Positions 1 through 6,664 of a DNA stretch of 13,395 nucleotides are shown here, one piece after another (position 1 is the first letter of the stretch; every line of letters begins with the position of its first letter). Below the pieces are notes generated by a model, which was not told where the DNA came from, ran no database searches, and saw only the letters and a list, made by a program, of their open reading frames with translations. The DNA comes from CAZOKH01 sp964580315 (GTDB taxonomy: Bacteria > Chloroflexota > Anaerolineae > Anaerolineales > Anaerolineaceae), in assembly GCA_964580315.1 (NCBI GenBank), contig CAZOKH010000093.1, positions 1 through 13,395 on the forward strand, in the 5' to 3' direction. The translations under genes and the position numbers were made by a program.

Positions 1-12
1 GACTCACCGCTT

Positions 13-792
13 TTGTTAAGGTTCGCTATTTTACAGAAAGAATGTTACACCAACTCTGGCGATCCAACTTTCTATGATAAAAATGGTAACTTGATTGTTG
101 GTCAAAAGGGTTGTTCATCGTTATTAATTATGGGGCTCGTTGAAATAGAAGATCCAAATTCAGCAAGACACGCAATTCTCGATTTGCAGAATAATCTAAC
201 AAATGATCCTTACTTTAGAGATTTCCCATCTATTCAACGGACAAAAATTGCATTTCATGCAAAGGATGACCTTCCTGAAATTCGATACGCTTTTTACAAA
301 CTTCTCACTGGTATAGACTATCAAGCGCAGTTTGTGGTTGCCCGCAAAATTGAACGCGTTTTTCGTAACAATTTCCACTCAAAAGAGAATGAATTTTATG
401 ACCATCTGATTACTTTACTCTTTCAAGGTAAATTGCACACACATGCAGAAAACATTATCTATTTTGCGAAAAGAGGTTCACGTAATCGTCAAGCTCCCAT
501 TGAAGCAGCAATTCAGCGCAGTGTTCAACAATTTGAATCCAAGTGGAATACTACTGTGAATTCAAAGATTTCTGTTCAAGCACAATCACCGGCGGGTGAA
601 CCGTGCTTAAGTATTGTGGATTACATGAATTGGGCTGTTTATCGAGCTTTTACAATGGGAGAAATGCGCTTTTTTGAAACGGTTAGAGAAAAGGTGGGAT
701 TGCTGGTGGATTTGTATGATACAGTCAATTATCCACATAATTGGTACACCAAGAGAAATCCATTTATGTTAAATAAAATCACCCCTTTGTAG
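13..792 (+). CDS. DUF3800-family protein, N-terminus incomplete or damaged
   Basis: The product resembles DUF3800 proteins, a family with a predicted RNase H-like fold often found in mobile or defence-associated DNA; its biochemical role here is unknown. Visible family features are SGDPTFYDKNGN near residues 15-26, FHAKDDLPEIR at 81-91, and the C-terminal EPCLSIVDYMNWA block at 196-208 with Asp203, followed by GEMRFF. Family members normally carry an acidic DESGD motif close to the N-terminus; here it reads TNSGD, so the first acidic residues are missing. The frame is open to the window edge and the TTG at 13 has no convincing ribosome binding site, so the true start may lie outside. Another frame just upstream reads RYFTE, which would suit the usual start of the family, so a small insertion or frameshift near bases 36-55 is possible. 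The gene is much more AT-rich than the genes from 1072 on, which suggests transfer. I am confident of the family, not of an intact product. Confidence 0.7.
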   Translation: MLRFAILQKECYTNSGDPTFYDKNGNLIVGQKGCSSLLIMGLVEIEDPNSARHAILDLQNNLTNDPYFRDFPSIQRTKIAFHAKDDLPEIRYAFYKLLTGIDYQAQFVVARKIERVFRNNFHSKENEFYDHLITLLFQGKLHTHAENIIYFAKRGSRNRQAPIEAAIQRSVQQFESKWNTTVNSKISVQAQSPAGEPCLSIVDYMNWAVYRAFTMGEMRFFETVREKVGLLVDLYDTVNYPHNWYTKRNPFMLNKITPL

Positions 793-796
793 CTAG

Positions 797-811
797 ACCC
801 GGTTACCGGGT
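797..811. repeat. GC-rich palindrome just after the DUF3800 stop codon
   Basis: ACCCGG, a TTA loop and CCGGGT form a perfect 6-bp hairpin five bases after the stop codon at 792. A weaker CGGC/GCCG pair follows at about 815-829. No T-run follows, so this is not a canonical intrinsic terminator for the upstream gene; it may be a weak terminator or mRNA end structure. The patch is GC-rich within AT-rich surroundings. Confidence 0.4.
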
Positions 812-906
812 GCACGGCATGCAAAGCCGACTTTCGCATACAAAGGAGTGATCTATTTTTGTAATTTGATTATATAGAATATCGTAATAATAGTCAAATG
901 AAATCA

Positions 907-956
907 ATATAAAAACCGCCGGGCGATGCAGTGCCGACTCTGCATTCCCGGCGGTT
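907..956 (-). terminator. Intrinsic terminator of the leftward sugar operon
   Basis: The 10-base arms AACCGCCGGG (914-923) and CCCGGCGGTT (947-956) pair perfectly. Inside them ATGCAG (926-931) pairs with CTGCAT (940-945), giving a long stem. Read on the minus strand the stem is followed by a T-rich tract (TTTTTATATTG), so it should stop transcription from the three leftward genes that end at 1072. There is no T-run on the plus side. Confidence 0.85.
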
Positions 957-993
957 ATGCGCATCCCCTCGAATGCGCCCTGTGTTTGTAAGA

Positions 994-1067
994 AACCACG
1001 GATAAACACAGATTCACACAGATAATAATGATTTATCATCCGCGTTTATTCGTGTCTATCTGTGGTT
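994..1067. repeat. Dispersed imperfect inverted repeat (AACCACGGAT type)
   Basis: The left part reads AACCACGGATAAACACAG and the right part, on the opposite strand, reads AACCACAGATAGACACG, so the element is an imperfect palindrome of about 74 bases with TATC/GATA-rich internal sequence. Short repeats of this look, built of CACAGAT and CACGGAT units, are scattered through intergenic regions of many environmental bacteria; this identification is from memory. It ends four bases from the stop codon of the sugar isomerase gene and lies between that gene and its terminator, so it should be transcribed as part of the 3' untranslated region. Confidence 0.6.
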
Positions 1068-1071
1068 GGAA

Positions 1072-2064
1072 TTACTTAAATCTGGCGTCAATGTCGAAGG
1101 CTTTGACCGAGGAGGCTGGCTGGAACATCAGCACCTGCTTCAGGTTGGCCACAGCTTTGTCCAAACCTTCTTCCACCGACATATAGCCGTCTTCGTGCTC
1201 AATGCTGACGATGCCGTCATAACCCACCGAGCGCATGGCGCTGAACAGGTCAGCCCAGGTCTTCAGGTCGTGACCGTAACCCACGGTGCGGAACTGCCAG
1301 CCGCGGCCATAGGTGGTGCCGAAGCTCTGCATATCAGTCACGCCGTAGTAGGACACGTAGTTGGGGTCGATGAAGGCGTCTTTGGCGTGGCAGTAGAACA
1401 GGCAGTCTTCCTTGCCCAGGTAGCAGGCAGCCATGGCGGGGTCAATGCCCTGCCACCACATGTGGCTGGGGTCCAGGTTTGCGCCCAGGGCTTTGCAGCC
1501 GGTCTCTCGACGCATGCGGATGGCGGTGGCGGGGGAATGCACCGAGTAGCCGCCGTGCATTTCCATGGCCACCTTCACGCCCTTGTCTTCTGCATATTTG
1601 CCCATCTCTTTCCAGTAGGGCACCAGCTTCTTTTCCCACTGCCAGGCGACGATGGTCTGGAAATCTTCGGGGAAGGGTGAAACCGGCCAGTTGGGATAGA
1701 GGGCGTTGTCGCTGTCGCCGGGGCAGCCTGAGAAGGTGACAATACGCTCCACGCCCAGCAGCGAGGCCAGGTCAATGGCTTCTTTAATGTCATGGTGGTA
1801 GCTTTCGGCCAGTTTTTGTTGCGGGTGCACCGGGTTGCCGTGGCAGCTCAGGCAGCCCAGGGTGAGGCCGCGGCTGGCGAACAACTCTTTGAAGCGCTCG
1901 CGCGCGCCGGCGTCGTTGATCAATTGCCCGGGGTTGCAGTGTTCTTTGCCGATGAAGCCGCCCGCGCCGACCTCGACATGGGTGATGCCTTTGGCTTTGA
2001 ACATATCGAGCACTTCGCCCAGGGGTTTGTCTTTATATAAAACGGTAAAGGCTGATAGATACAT
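1072..2064 (-). CDS. TIM-barrel sugar (phosphate) isomerase/epimerase
   Basis: This 330-residue protein belongs to the xylose-isomerase-like TIM-barrel superfamily (AP endonuclease 2 family). Members isomerise or epimerise sugars, and some act on 3-keto sugars or cleave glycosides. Likely divalent-metal ligands at strand ends are Glu168 (VAMEMHGG), Asp198 with His201 (NLDPSH), His226 (FYCHAKD) and Glu289 (SIEHEDG). The length is above the roughly 260-290 of the simplest members, with an insert near 228-262 (FIDPNYVSYYG to QFRTVGYG). The ATG at 2064 is preceded by GGAG at a good distance. It is the last gene of the leftward operon, after the flavin reductase, with a strong hairpin in the 68-base gap and a terminator downstream. 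No signal peptide is visible, so it should be cytoplasmic. The reaction is unknown; the fold assignment is firm. Confidence 0.85.
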   Translation of the reverse strand: MYLSAFTVLYKDKPLGEVLDMFKAKGITHVEVGAGGFIGKEHCNPGQLINDAGARERFKELFASRGLTLGCLSCHGNPVHPQQKLAESYHHDIKEAIDLASLLGVERIVTFSGCPGDSDNALYPNWPVSPFPEDFQTIVAWQWEKKLVPYWKEMGKYAEDKGVKVAMEMHGGYSVHSPATAIRMRRETGCKALGANLDPSHMWWQGIDPAMAACYLGKEDCLFYCHAKDAFIDPNYVSYYGVTDMQSFGTTYGRGWQFRTVGYGHDLKTWADLFSAMRSVGYDGIVSIEHEDGYMSVEEGLDKAVANLKQVLMFQPASSVKAFDIDARFK

Positions 2065-2086
2065 GGTGTGCTCCTGGAGATTTAAT

Positions 2087-2119
2087 AGACCCTAAGGGTT
2101 GATAAAACCCTTAGGGTCT
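2087..2119. promoter_or_regulatory. Perfect 14-bp intercistronic hairpin
   Basis: AGACCCTAAGGGTT (2087-2100) and AACCCTTAGGGTCT (2106-2119) are exact reverse complements around the 5-base loop GATAA. The hairpin occupies half of the gap between the flavin reductase stop (2133) and the isomerase start (2064). On the minus strand it is followed by ATTAAAT rather than a T-run, so full termination is doubtful. Partial termination, protection of the upstream message, or a mobile palindromic repeat are the likely explanations. Confidence 0.7.
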
Positions 2120-2132
2120 GATTTGTATTGGT

Positions 2133-3374
2133 TTAGGTATGGATGGTCTTGAGGCGGCCTTTTTCTTTGCGGGTGCGAACCAGTTCGTCGGTGTAGAACT
2201 TGTTGTAGGTGCAGCAGCCCACTTTGCTCTGCTGGATGAGCAGCTCAAGGCAGTTGTCGCACACGGTGCAGAAGTTGATTTCGCTTTCTTTGCCTTCGGC
2301 CAGCTTGCGGGGCAGCAACGGGTCAGCCAGCGACTGGCGTCCCAGCGCCACCATGTCGACCACGTTGTGCTCAATGCACCACGCGCCGTAGTGCAGCAGC
2401 GAGCTCTCTTCCGGTGGGATGGCGCACAGGTGGTTGTTGCCGTCGGTGTAGGGGCTGAAGTTAGAGCCGATCAACACGGTTTCGGGTTTGATGTGCTTGT
2501 TGAGTTCGCGGGCAAAGAACTGGTGCAGGTAGGAGAAGTAGGGCACGCGCCGGTCAACCTGGGTGAGGCTGATGGTGATGGACGGGCTGCCGGCTGACTG
2601 GATGAAGAACTGCGCGCCGCGCTCTTCCAGGCCCTTGAGCAGGGCAATCGGCTCGCTCAGGTCGATGATGGGCGAGTCGGGGGCTTCGGTGCCAAAGCCG
2701 CCGGGAAAACCCTCCCAGGCTGATACCTTGGACCCGATCAGGAAGTTCTTGTCATTGACTTCCTTCTGAATGCGTTCGTACAGATCGTAGGCGAAGCGGC
2801 TGCGGTTCTCCCACGGGCCGCCGTATTTCCATTTGCGGTCGTTGTAGGGGCGCAAGATTTGCGAACCCAGGTAGCCGTGGCACAGTTTCATGTCAATGCC
2901 GTCGGCGCCGATGCTGTGCACAATTTTGGCGGCGGTCACAAAGCCGTCCATGATTTTGTCCACTTCTTCTTCGGTCAGCACGTCGCCGCCGTAGCCGTAC
3001 AGCGGTTTCACGGTCACACGGCGCGAGAATTCGGGGTTGGAAAGCTCGCCCGAGTGGGTGAGCTGGAAGATGAACAGGCTGTTGGGATTGACGGCTTTGA
3101 CGCGTTTCACCAGGTCGGCCAGGGCGGCTTCGTTTTGGGGCATGATGGTGAGCTGGTTGTCGCGCGAGCGGCTTTCACGGGTGATGGAAATGGCTTCCAT
3201 CGAGAACATGCCTGCCTGGCCCTGGGCGAGCTTTTCATAGCGGTCAATGGTGAGGGCGGAGGGGTTGCCGTTTTCGTCCTGGTCGTTGCATTCCATGGCC
3301 TGCATAAAGAAGCGGTTCTGGGCGGTGCGGTTGCCAATCTTGATCGGCTGTAACAGAACATCTTTGTAGTTCAT
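2133..3374 (-). CDS. Old yellow enzyme-like NADH:flavin oxidoreductase with C-terminal Cys cluster
   Basis: The 413-residue product is an FMN-binding TIM barrel of the old yellow enzyme / 2,4-dienoyl-CoA reductase type, which reduces activated C=C bonds. Family marks are QLTHSGE (104-110), DGIDMKLCHGYL (158-169), RPYNDR followed by KYGGPWENRSRF (183-194), and VALGRQSLADP (342-352) near the FMN phosphate site. Cys369, 372, 375 and 387/388 match the spacing of the 4Fe-4S motif of dienoyl-CoA reductases, but the C-terminal FAD/NADPH half of those roughly 670-residue enzymes is absent. The first residue of the usual His-x-x-His/Asn substrate motif appears to be Lys163, with His166 kept. The ATG at 3374 has AGGAG seven bases upstream. 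It lies 18 bases after the dehydrogenase gene and is clearly co-transcribed with it. Its partner protein and sugar-related substrate are unknown. Confidence 0.85.
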   Translation of the reverse strand: MNYKDVLLQPIKIGNRTAQNRFFMQAMECNDQDENGNPSALTIDRYEKLAQGQAGMFSMEAISITRESRSRDNQLTIMPQNEAALADLVKRVKAVNPNSLFIFQLTHSGELSNPEFSRRVTVKPLYGYGGDVLTEEEVDKIMDGFVTAAKIVHSIGADGIDMKLCHGYLGSQILRPYNDRKWKYGGPWENRSRFAYDLYERIQKEVNDKNFLIGSKVSAWEGFPGGFGTEAPDSPIIDLSEPIALLKGLEERGAQFFIQSAGSPSITISLTQVDRRVPYFSYLHQFFARELNKHIKPETVLIGSNFSPYTDGNNHLCAIPPEESSLLHYGAWCIEHNVVDMVALGRQSLADPLLPRKLAEGKESEINFCTVCDNCLELLIQQSKVGCCTYNKFYTDELVRTRKEKGRLKTIHT

Positions 3375-3392
3375 TCAGTTTCTCCTGTTGCT

Positions 3393-4460
3393 TTACTGGT
3401 TGAGGTAAATTCTTTCTTTTATTTCAGGGCTGACAAAGATCTTGATGATGTCTTTATCGGTTTTGAGTTCGTGAATGGCTTTTTCCAGGTCTTCCAGGGG
3501 GATAACCTGCGAGAACAGCGGCCGGGGGTCAATGCGGTGGTGCGCCAGCAGGCGGATCACCTCGCCCCAGTCATAACCAATGCCGGCGGTGCTCCCGCGG
3601 ATTTTCTTTTCATTCAACACAAACTCATACGGTTCAAACTGGGCGGTTTTGCCTTTGCCCACCACGCCAAAGGCTTCCAGCACGCCGCCGCGGCGCAGCA
3701 TTTTAAAAGCCTGCTCATAGGTTTCAGGCTTGCCCACGGCTTCAATCACATAGTCGGCGCCCAGGCCGTCAGTGAGCTTGATCACCTCGGCCACCACGTC
3801 CACGCCGGGTACCACGTCAATGTAATGATCGGCAACGTTCATCTCGCGCGCCTTGGCCATGCGTTTCTTGCTGGTGCCCACCAGGATGACCGGGGCGGCA
3901 CCGCGCAGTTTTGCCATGGCGGCGTGCAAAATGCCCAGCCCGCTGCCGATCACCACCACGCTGGAGGCGATGCGGCAGTCCATCACTTTGGCGCACTGCA
4001 GCACGGCGGTCAGGGGTTCGATGAAGGCGGCGGAGTAATCATCCACTGTGTCGGGGATCACATAGCAATTTTTCCAGGGGGCTTTCACATATTCGGCGAA
4101 GGCGCCGTTGGTGTGAATGCCCAGTTGGGTGAAGTTTTCGCATAGCAGGGGGCGCCCGCTGCGGCAGTAGAAGCAGGTGCCGCACGGCATGCAAATGTCC
4201 ACCGAAACGCGGTCGCCCACCTTGAGCCCTTTGGCATTCTTGCCAACCTGGTCAATCACACCCCAGAACTCGTGCCCGGAGATGAAGGGCAGATACTCAG
4301 AGGCATATTCGCCGGAAAAGATTTTGGGATCGGTGCCGCAAATGCCGCACATTTTGACTTTGATTAATACTTCATCATCATTAATTTCGGGAATCGGTAC
4401 CTCTTTGAATACCATTTTTCCCGGCGCTTCCACCACCTGGGCGCGCATCATTTTTGTCAT
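3393..4460 (-). CDS. Zinc-dependent medium-chain dehydrogenase (sorbitol/threonine dehydrogenase type)
   Basis: This 355-residue enzyme is a medium-chain alcohol/polyol dehydrogenase, probably oxidising a sugar alcohol or secondary hydroxyl to a ketone. The catalytic zinc site is Cys41 (CGICGTD), His63-Glu64 (GHE) and Glu148 (EPL). The structural zinc ligands are Cys93, 96, 99 and 107. The Rossmann motif is GSGLG at 172-176. After the second strand the sequence is VGTSKKR rather than an acidic residue, which hints at NADP(H) use; this is inference. I start it at the ATG at 4458-4460, which has AGGAG five bases upstream and gives MTKMMRAQVVEAPGK. The frame runs open to an ATG at 4556, but that would include the predicted promoter and residues without family similarity. 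It is the first gene of the leftward operon, facing the DeoR regulator. Confidence 0.9.
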   Translation of the reverse strand: MTKMMRAQVVEAPGKMVFKEVPIPEINDDEVLIKVKMCGICGTDPKIFSGEYASEYLPFISGHEFWGVIDQVGKNAKGLKVGDRVSVDICMPCGTCFYCRSGRPLLCENFTQLGIHTNGAFAEYVKAPWKNCYVIPDTVDDYSAAFIEPLTAVLQCAKVMDCRIASSVVVIGSGLGILHAAMAKLRGAAPVILVGTSKKRMAKAREMNVADHYIDVVPGVDVVAEVIKLTDGLGADYVIEAVGKPETYEQAFKMLRRGGVLEAFGVVGKGKTAQFEPYEFVLNEKKIRGSTAGIGYDWGEVIRLLAHHRIDPRPLFSQVIPLEDLEKAIHELKTDKDIIKIFVSPEIKERIYLNQ

Positions 4461-4527
4461 GGCAACTCCTCTTGTAGAAATAAACTGTTCAATTCTGGTT
4501 TTACCGTTTATTTTTGTTTGTGTGGAT

Positions 4528-4556
4528 ATTATAGCATTTGCAAAGATGAAATGCAA
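4528..4556 (-). promoter_or_regulatory. Predicted promoter of the leftward operon
   Basis: On the minus strand a perfect TATAAT (4528-4533) lies 17 bases from TTGCAT (4551-4556), a weak -35. Transcription would begin near 4521, leaving a leader of about 60 bases before the dehydrogenase start at 4460. A TTTGTGT sequence at 4517-4523 (plus-strand reading), matching the half-sites of the putative operators on the other side, overlaps the expected start point. Confidence 0.6.
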
Positions 4557-4739
4557 GTATTTTTGATCAATAATCGATTATGCTCTGGAATTTGGGGTCT
4601 GAAAAACTGTTTTTAGGACAATTGGCTCTGGTTCAACAGTTAAAAACAAAGAATACCCCCTGTACTGGATAAAAAATGTTGGTGAAACGTCTAAAATCAG
4701 TCAATTCAATGAGACTATATCGTAATTTTCACTGATGTA

Positions 4740-4768
4740 TTGGATTTTGACAGGATTTGTGATATGAT
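4740..4768 (+). promoter_or_regulatory. Predicted extended -10 promoter of the rightward operon
   Basis: TATGAT (4763-4768) is preceded by TGA (4760-4762), an extended -10 signature, with TTGGAT (4740-4745) 17 bases upstream as a weak -35. A perfect TTGACA at 4747-4752 is also present but no good -10 lies at the right distance from it. Transcription should begin near 4775, about 100 bases ahead of the regulator gene. Confidence 0.5.
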
Positions 4769-4779
4769 ACAGTCACAAA
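4756..4779. promoter_or_regulatory. Candidate operator: TTTGTGA-N10-TCACAAA
   Basis: TTTGTGA (4756-4762) and TCACAAA (4773-4779) are exact reverse complements with 10 bases between them, and the element straddles the predicted -10 box at 4763-4768. A protein bound here would block RNA polymerase. The adjacent DeoR-type gene is the obvious candidate, so autorepression is likely; this is inference. Confidence 0.55.
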
Positions 4780-4792
4780 CGGTAATATTAAA

Positions 4793-4808
4793 TTGTGTAA
4801 ATACACAA
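4793..4808. promoter_or_regulatory. Candidate operator: TTGTGTA-AA-TACACAA
   Basis: A perfect 7+2+7 palindrome lies about 20 bases downstream of the predicted start of transcription. It shares the TTGTG core with the inverted repeat at 4756-4779, though the spacing of the arms differs. It is placed as a second binding site for the same regulator; as RNA its 2-base loop is too short to fold well. Confidence 0.5.
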
Positions 4809-4874
4809 ATACGGCAAAAAGCCGTGTTGAGCAGGCTAACGAACAGGATTTTTTCATTCAGAGAGACGACCAGA

Positions 4875-5654
4875 ATGTACAGTATCGAGCGTAAATCAGA
4901 GATCTTGAAACTTCTGGAACAAAACGGCAGGGTGGATGTCAACGAATTATCCAACCTGTTCAAGGCATCGCGTGAAACCATTCGACGCGACCTGCGCGAA
5001 CTGGAAGATAACGGCGCACTCCAGCGCACCCACGGTGGGGCGGTGTTTGGCAGCATTAACCCCAAAACGGTTGATGAATTCCCGGTGGCGGTGCGCGAAA
5101 TTCAGCAGTTCAAAGAGAAAGACGCCATTTGCCAGCGGGCATCCGCTTTCATTGAAGACGGTGACAGCCTGTTTGTGGATAACAGTTCCACCTGCATTTA
5201 CCTGTTGAAGTACATCCCGCCTGAATACCACGTCACCATCATCACTAATTCCATCAAAGTGATGTTGGAAGCCGCCAAAAACCGGCACACCAATCACATG
5301 CTGGTGTGCCTGGGCGGGCTGCTTAACGAGAGCAACCTTTCCCTTTATGGCAACACCACCCTGAAAAACGGCGGGGAGTATTATCCCAACAAAGCCTTCA
5401 TGTCCTGCGCCGAAATCCGCTTCCCGGATGAGGTGCTCGACTCCAGCCTGCTGGAAGTGGATACCAAGCGCCTGATGATCGAGCGTGCCCAGCAAACCTA
5501 CATCCTGGCAGATTACACCAAGTTTAAAAAGGCGGGGCATGTGTTCCTGTGCAATTTTGCATCCATTCACACCCTCATCACCGATTCCAAAACGCAGGCA
5601 GAATACCTTGATGATTTGCGCAAAGCCGGCGTACAGGTTGCGGTTGCTGACTAA
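4875..5654 (+). CDS. DeoR/GlpR-family transcriptional regulator
   Basis: This 259-residue protein is a DeoR-type sugar-responsive regulator, usually a repressor relieved by a phosphorylated sugar. Residues 6-57 form the winged helix-turn-helix: RKSEILKLLEQNGRVDV, then ELSNLF and ASRETIRRDLRELE, ending in the family signature RTHGGAV at 51-57. The rest is the DeoRC sensor domain, with FVDNSSTCIYL (100-110), TNSIKV (124-129), the LGGLLN...LSLYGNTT block (146-162) and Lys199 in the EVDTKRLM helix, then ILADYTKF. The ATG at 4875 gives the standard length and starts just before the HTH; the frame is open back to 4740, but that stretch contains the promoter and operators. The ribosome site is weak (GAGAG, 9 bases upstream). 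It heads an operon with the three genes that follow and probably controls both divergent transcripts. Confidence 0.9.
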   Translation: MYSIERKSEILKLLEQNGRVDVNELSNLFKASRETIRRDLRELEDNGALQRTHGGAVFGSINPKTVDEFPVAVREIQQFKEKDAICQRASAFIEDGDSLFVDNSSTCIYLLKYIPPEYHVTIITNSIKVMLEAAKNRHTNHMLVCLGGLLNESNLSLYGNTTLKNGGEYYPNKAFMSCAEIRFPDEVLDSSLLEVDTKRLMIERAQQTYILADYTKFKKAGHVFLCNFASIHTLITDSKTQAEYLDDLRKAGVQVAVAD

Positions 5655-5695
5655 GCTGCCATCAAGAACGGCGTTGATAAAAAGGACAAACCGCC

Positions 5696-6637
5696 TTGAT
5701 CTATACCGTAACGCTAAACCCTGCCGTTGATAAAATTCTCTTCCTGGAATCATTTGAAAAAATGCGCACCAACCGCATTCAGCGCGTGGTTGAAACGCTG
5801 GGCGGCAAAGGTACGCATGTCTCCATCAACTTGAAATTGCTGGGCGTGCAAAGCACCGCGCTGGGCATCACCCTGGGTGAAAATGGGCGGAAGATTGAAC
5901 GCATGATGGAAAGCTGGGGGGTGGATGTGCGTTTTCTGCATTACGACCTGCCCGGCATGGAATCGCGCACCAATTATGAAATTGTTGAAGAAGTGGGGCG
6001 CATTTGCAGCATGGTGACCGAACGCGGCCCCATGCTGCCGGTGCAGCTCACCGATGACCTGCTGGTGCAAATGAAAGGGCTGCTGCAGCCCGGCGATATG
6101 CTTGTGCTGACCGGCGACGCCAGCAACGTGGAAGACAGCGCCATCTATTCGAAATTGACCTGTGAAGCCAAAGCCCTGGGCGCAAAGGTATTCCTGGACG
6201 CCAGCGGGCGTTACCTGACCGAGGGATTGGTTTCGAAACCCTACCTGATCAAACCCAACCTGGAAGAACTGAGTTTCATAGCCGGGAAAGAACTGCACAG
6301 CGAAGCAGATATCCGGCAGGCCCTGGCGGCATTGGATGATGCGGGCATTGAAATCATTGCCATGACCTGGAGCGGCAGCGGCGCCATTGTTAAATTCGGT
6401 AAAGCAATTTACCGGCTGCACCCGGTGCAGGTGAATGTGATCAACGAGGTGGGCTGCGGCGACGCTTTCCTGTCAGCCATTCTGGCTGGCATTGAGCGCG
6501 GCGAATCTGCGGAAGAAATGTTAAAGAACGCCGCCGCAGTGGCTGGCGCGGCGGCTGAAAGCGAAATCACCACCGGCTTTGACGTGCAGCGCGCTGCGCA
6601 ATTGAAACAGCAGGCTGTCGTGACAAAATTGACTTAG
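5696..6637 (+). CDS. PfkB-family kinase of the 1-phosphofructokinase/tagatose-6-phosphate kinase type
   Basis: The 313-residue product is a ribokinase-fold (PfkB) sugar-phosphate kinase. The N-terminus MIYTVTLNPAVDK is diagnostic of the 1-phosphofructokinase branch (FruK, LacC), whose members add a phosphate to fructose 1-phosphate or tagatose 6-phosphate. GGKGTHVS (36-43) matches the substrate-binding GGKGINVS, and KPNLEEL (186-192) is present. The anion-hole motif is VGCGDAF (252-258) with catalytic Asp256; Cys254 replaces the usual Ala. Translation must start at TTG 5696, because the family N-terminus begins exactly there; AAGGA lies nine bases upstream. It is 41 bases after the regulator gene and 27 before the aldolase. 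Its substrate is not obvious, since the aldolase next door is not the kind that normally splits fructose 1,6-bisphosphate. Confidence 0.88.
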   Translation: MIYTVTLNPAVDKILFLESFEKMRTNRIQRVVETLGGKGTHVSINLKLLGVQSTALGITLGENGRKIERMMESWGVDVRFLHYDLPGMESRTNYEIVEEVGRICSMVTERGPMLPVQLTDDLLVQMKGLLQPGDMLVLTGDASNVEDSAIYSKLTCEAKALGAKVFLDASGRYLTEGLVSKPYLIKPNLEELSFIAGKELHSEADIRQALAALDDAGIEIIAMTWSGSGAIVKFGKAIYRLHPVQVNVINEVGCGDAFLSAILAGIERGESAEEMLKNAAAVAGAAAESEITTGFDVQRAAQLKQQAVVTKLT

Positions 6638-6664
6638 TTTTTATCAATAGAGAGGAGCAAGCTC

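Larger units (their letters stand above)
4461..4874. promoter_or_regulatory. Divergent control region between dehydrogenase and deoR-type gene
   Basis: This 414-base AT-rich spacer separates the two halves of the sugar locus. It holds a leftward promoter (4528-4556), two adjoining palindromes upstream of it (TTGATCAA at 4563-4570 and TAATCGATTA at 4571-4580), and a rightward extended -10 promoter (4740-4768). It also holds two TTGTG-based inverted repeats (4756-4779 and 4793-4808) and a small leader hairpin, ACGGC-AAAAA-GCCGT, at 4811-4825. I see nothing recognisable between 4581 and 4739. Confidence 0.7.

Noticed and set aside
793..860. tRNA or attachment-site remnant at the GC-rich patch after the DUF3800 gene
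   Set aside because: There is no cloverleaf or TTC-arm consensus, and no matching copy was found at the other end of the window.
803..1039. A 78-codon minus-strand frame
   Set aside because: It runs through the terminator hairpin and the AACCACGGAT repeat and encodes no recognisable motif.
1066..4145. Long plus-strand frames of 150-224 codons opposite the leftward operon
   Set aside because: They mirror real minus-strand genes with strong family motifs, are rich in Val, Gly, Ala and His typical of reverse-strand reading of GC-rich codons, and resemble no known family.
4461..4556. Upstream extension of the dehydrogenase to an ATG at 4556
   Set aside because: The added 32 residues match no dehydrogenase N-terminus, and the segment contains the TATAAT promoter; the ATG at 4460 has a good AGGAG.
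4756..4779. CRP/FNR-type binding site
   Set aside because: The TGTGA and TCACA arms are right for CRP but the spacer is 10 bases rather than 6, and no other sign of CRP control is present.
4740..4874. Upstream extension of the DeoR-type regulator to 4740
   Set aside because: It would translate through the promoter and operator palindromes and add 45 residues before a normal DeoR N-terminus.
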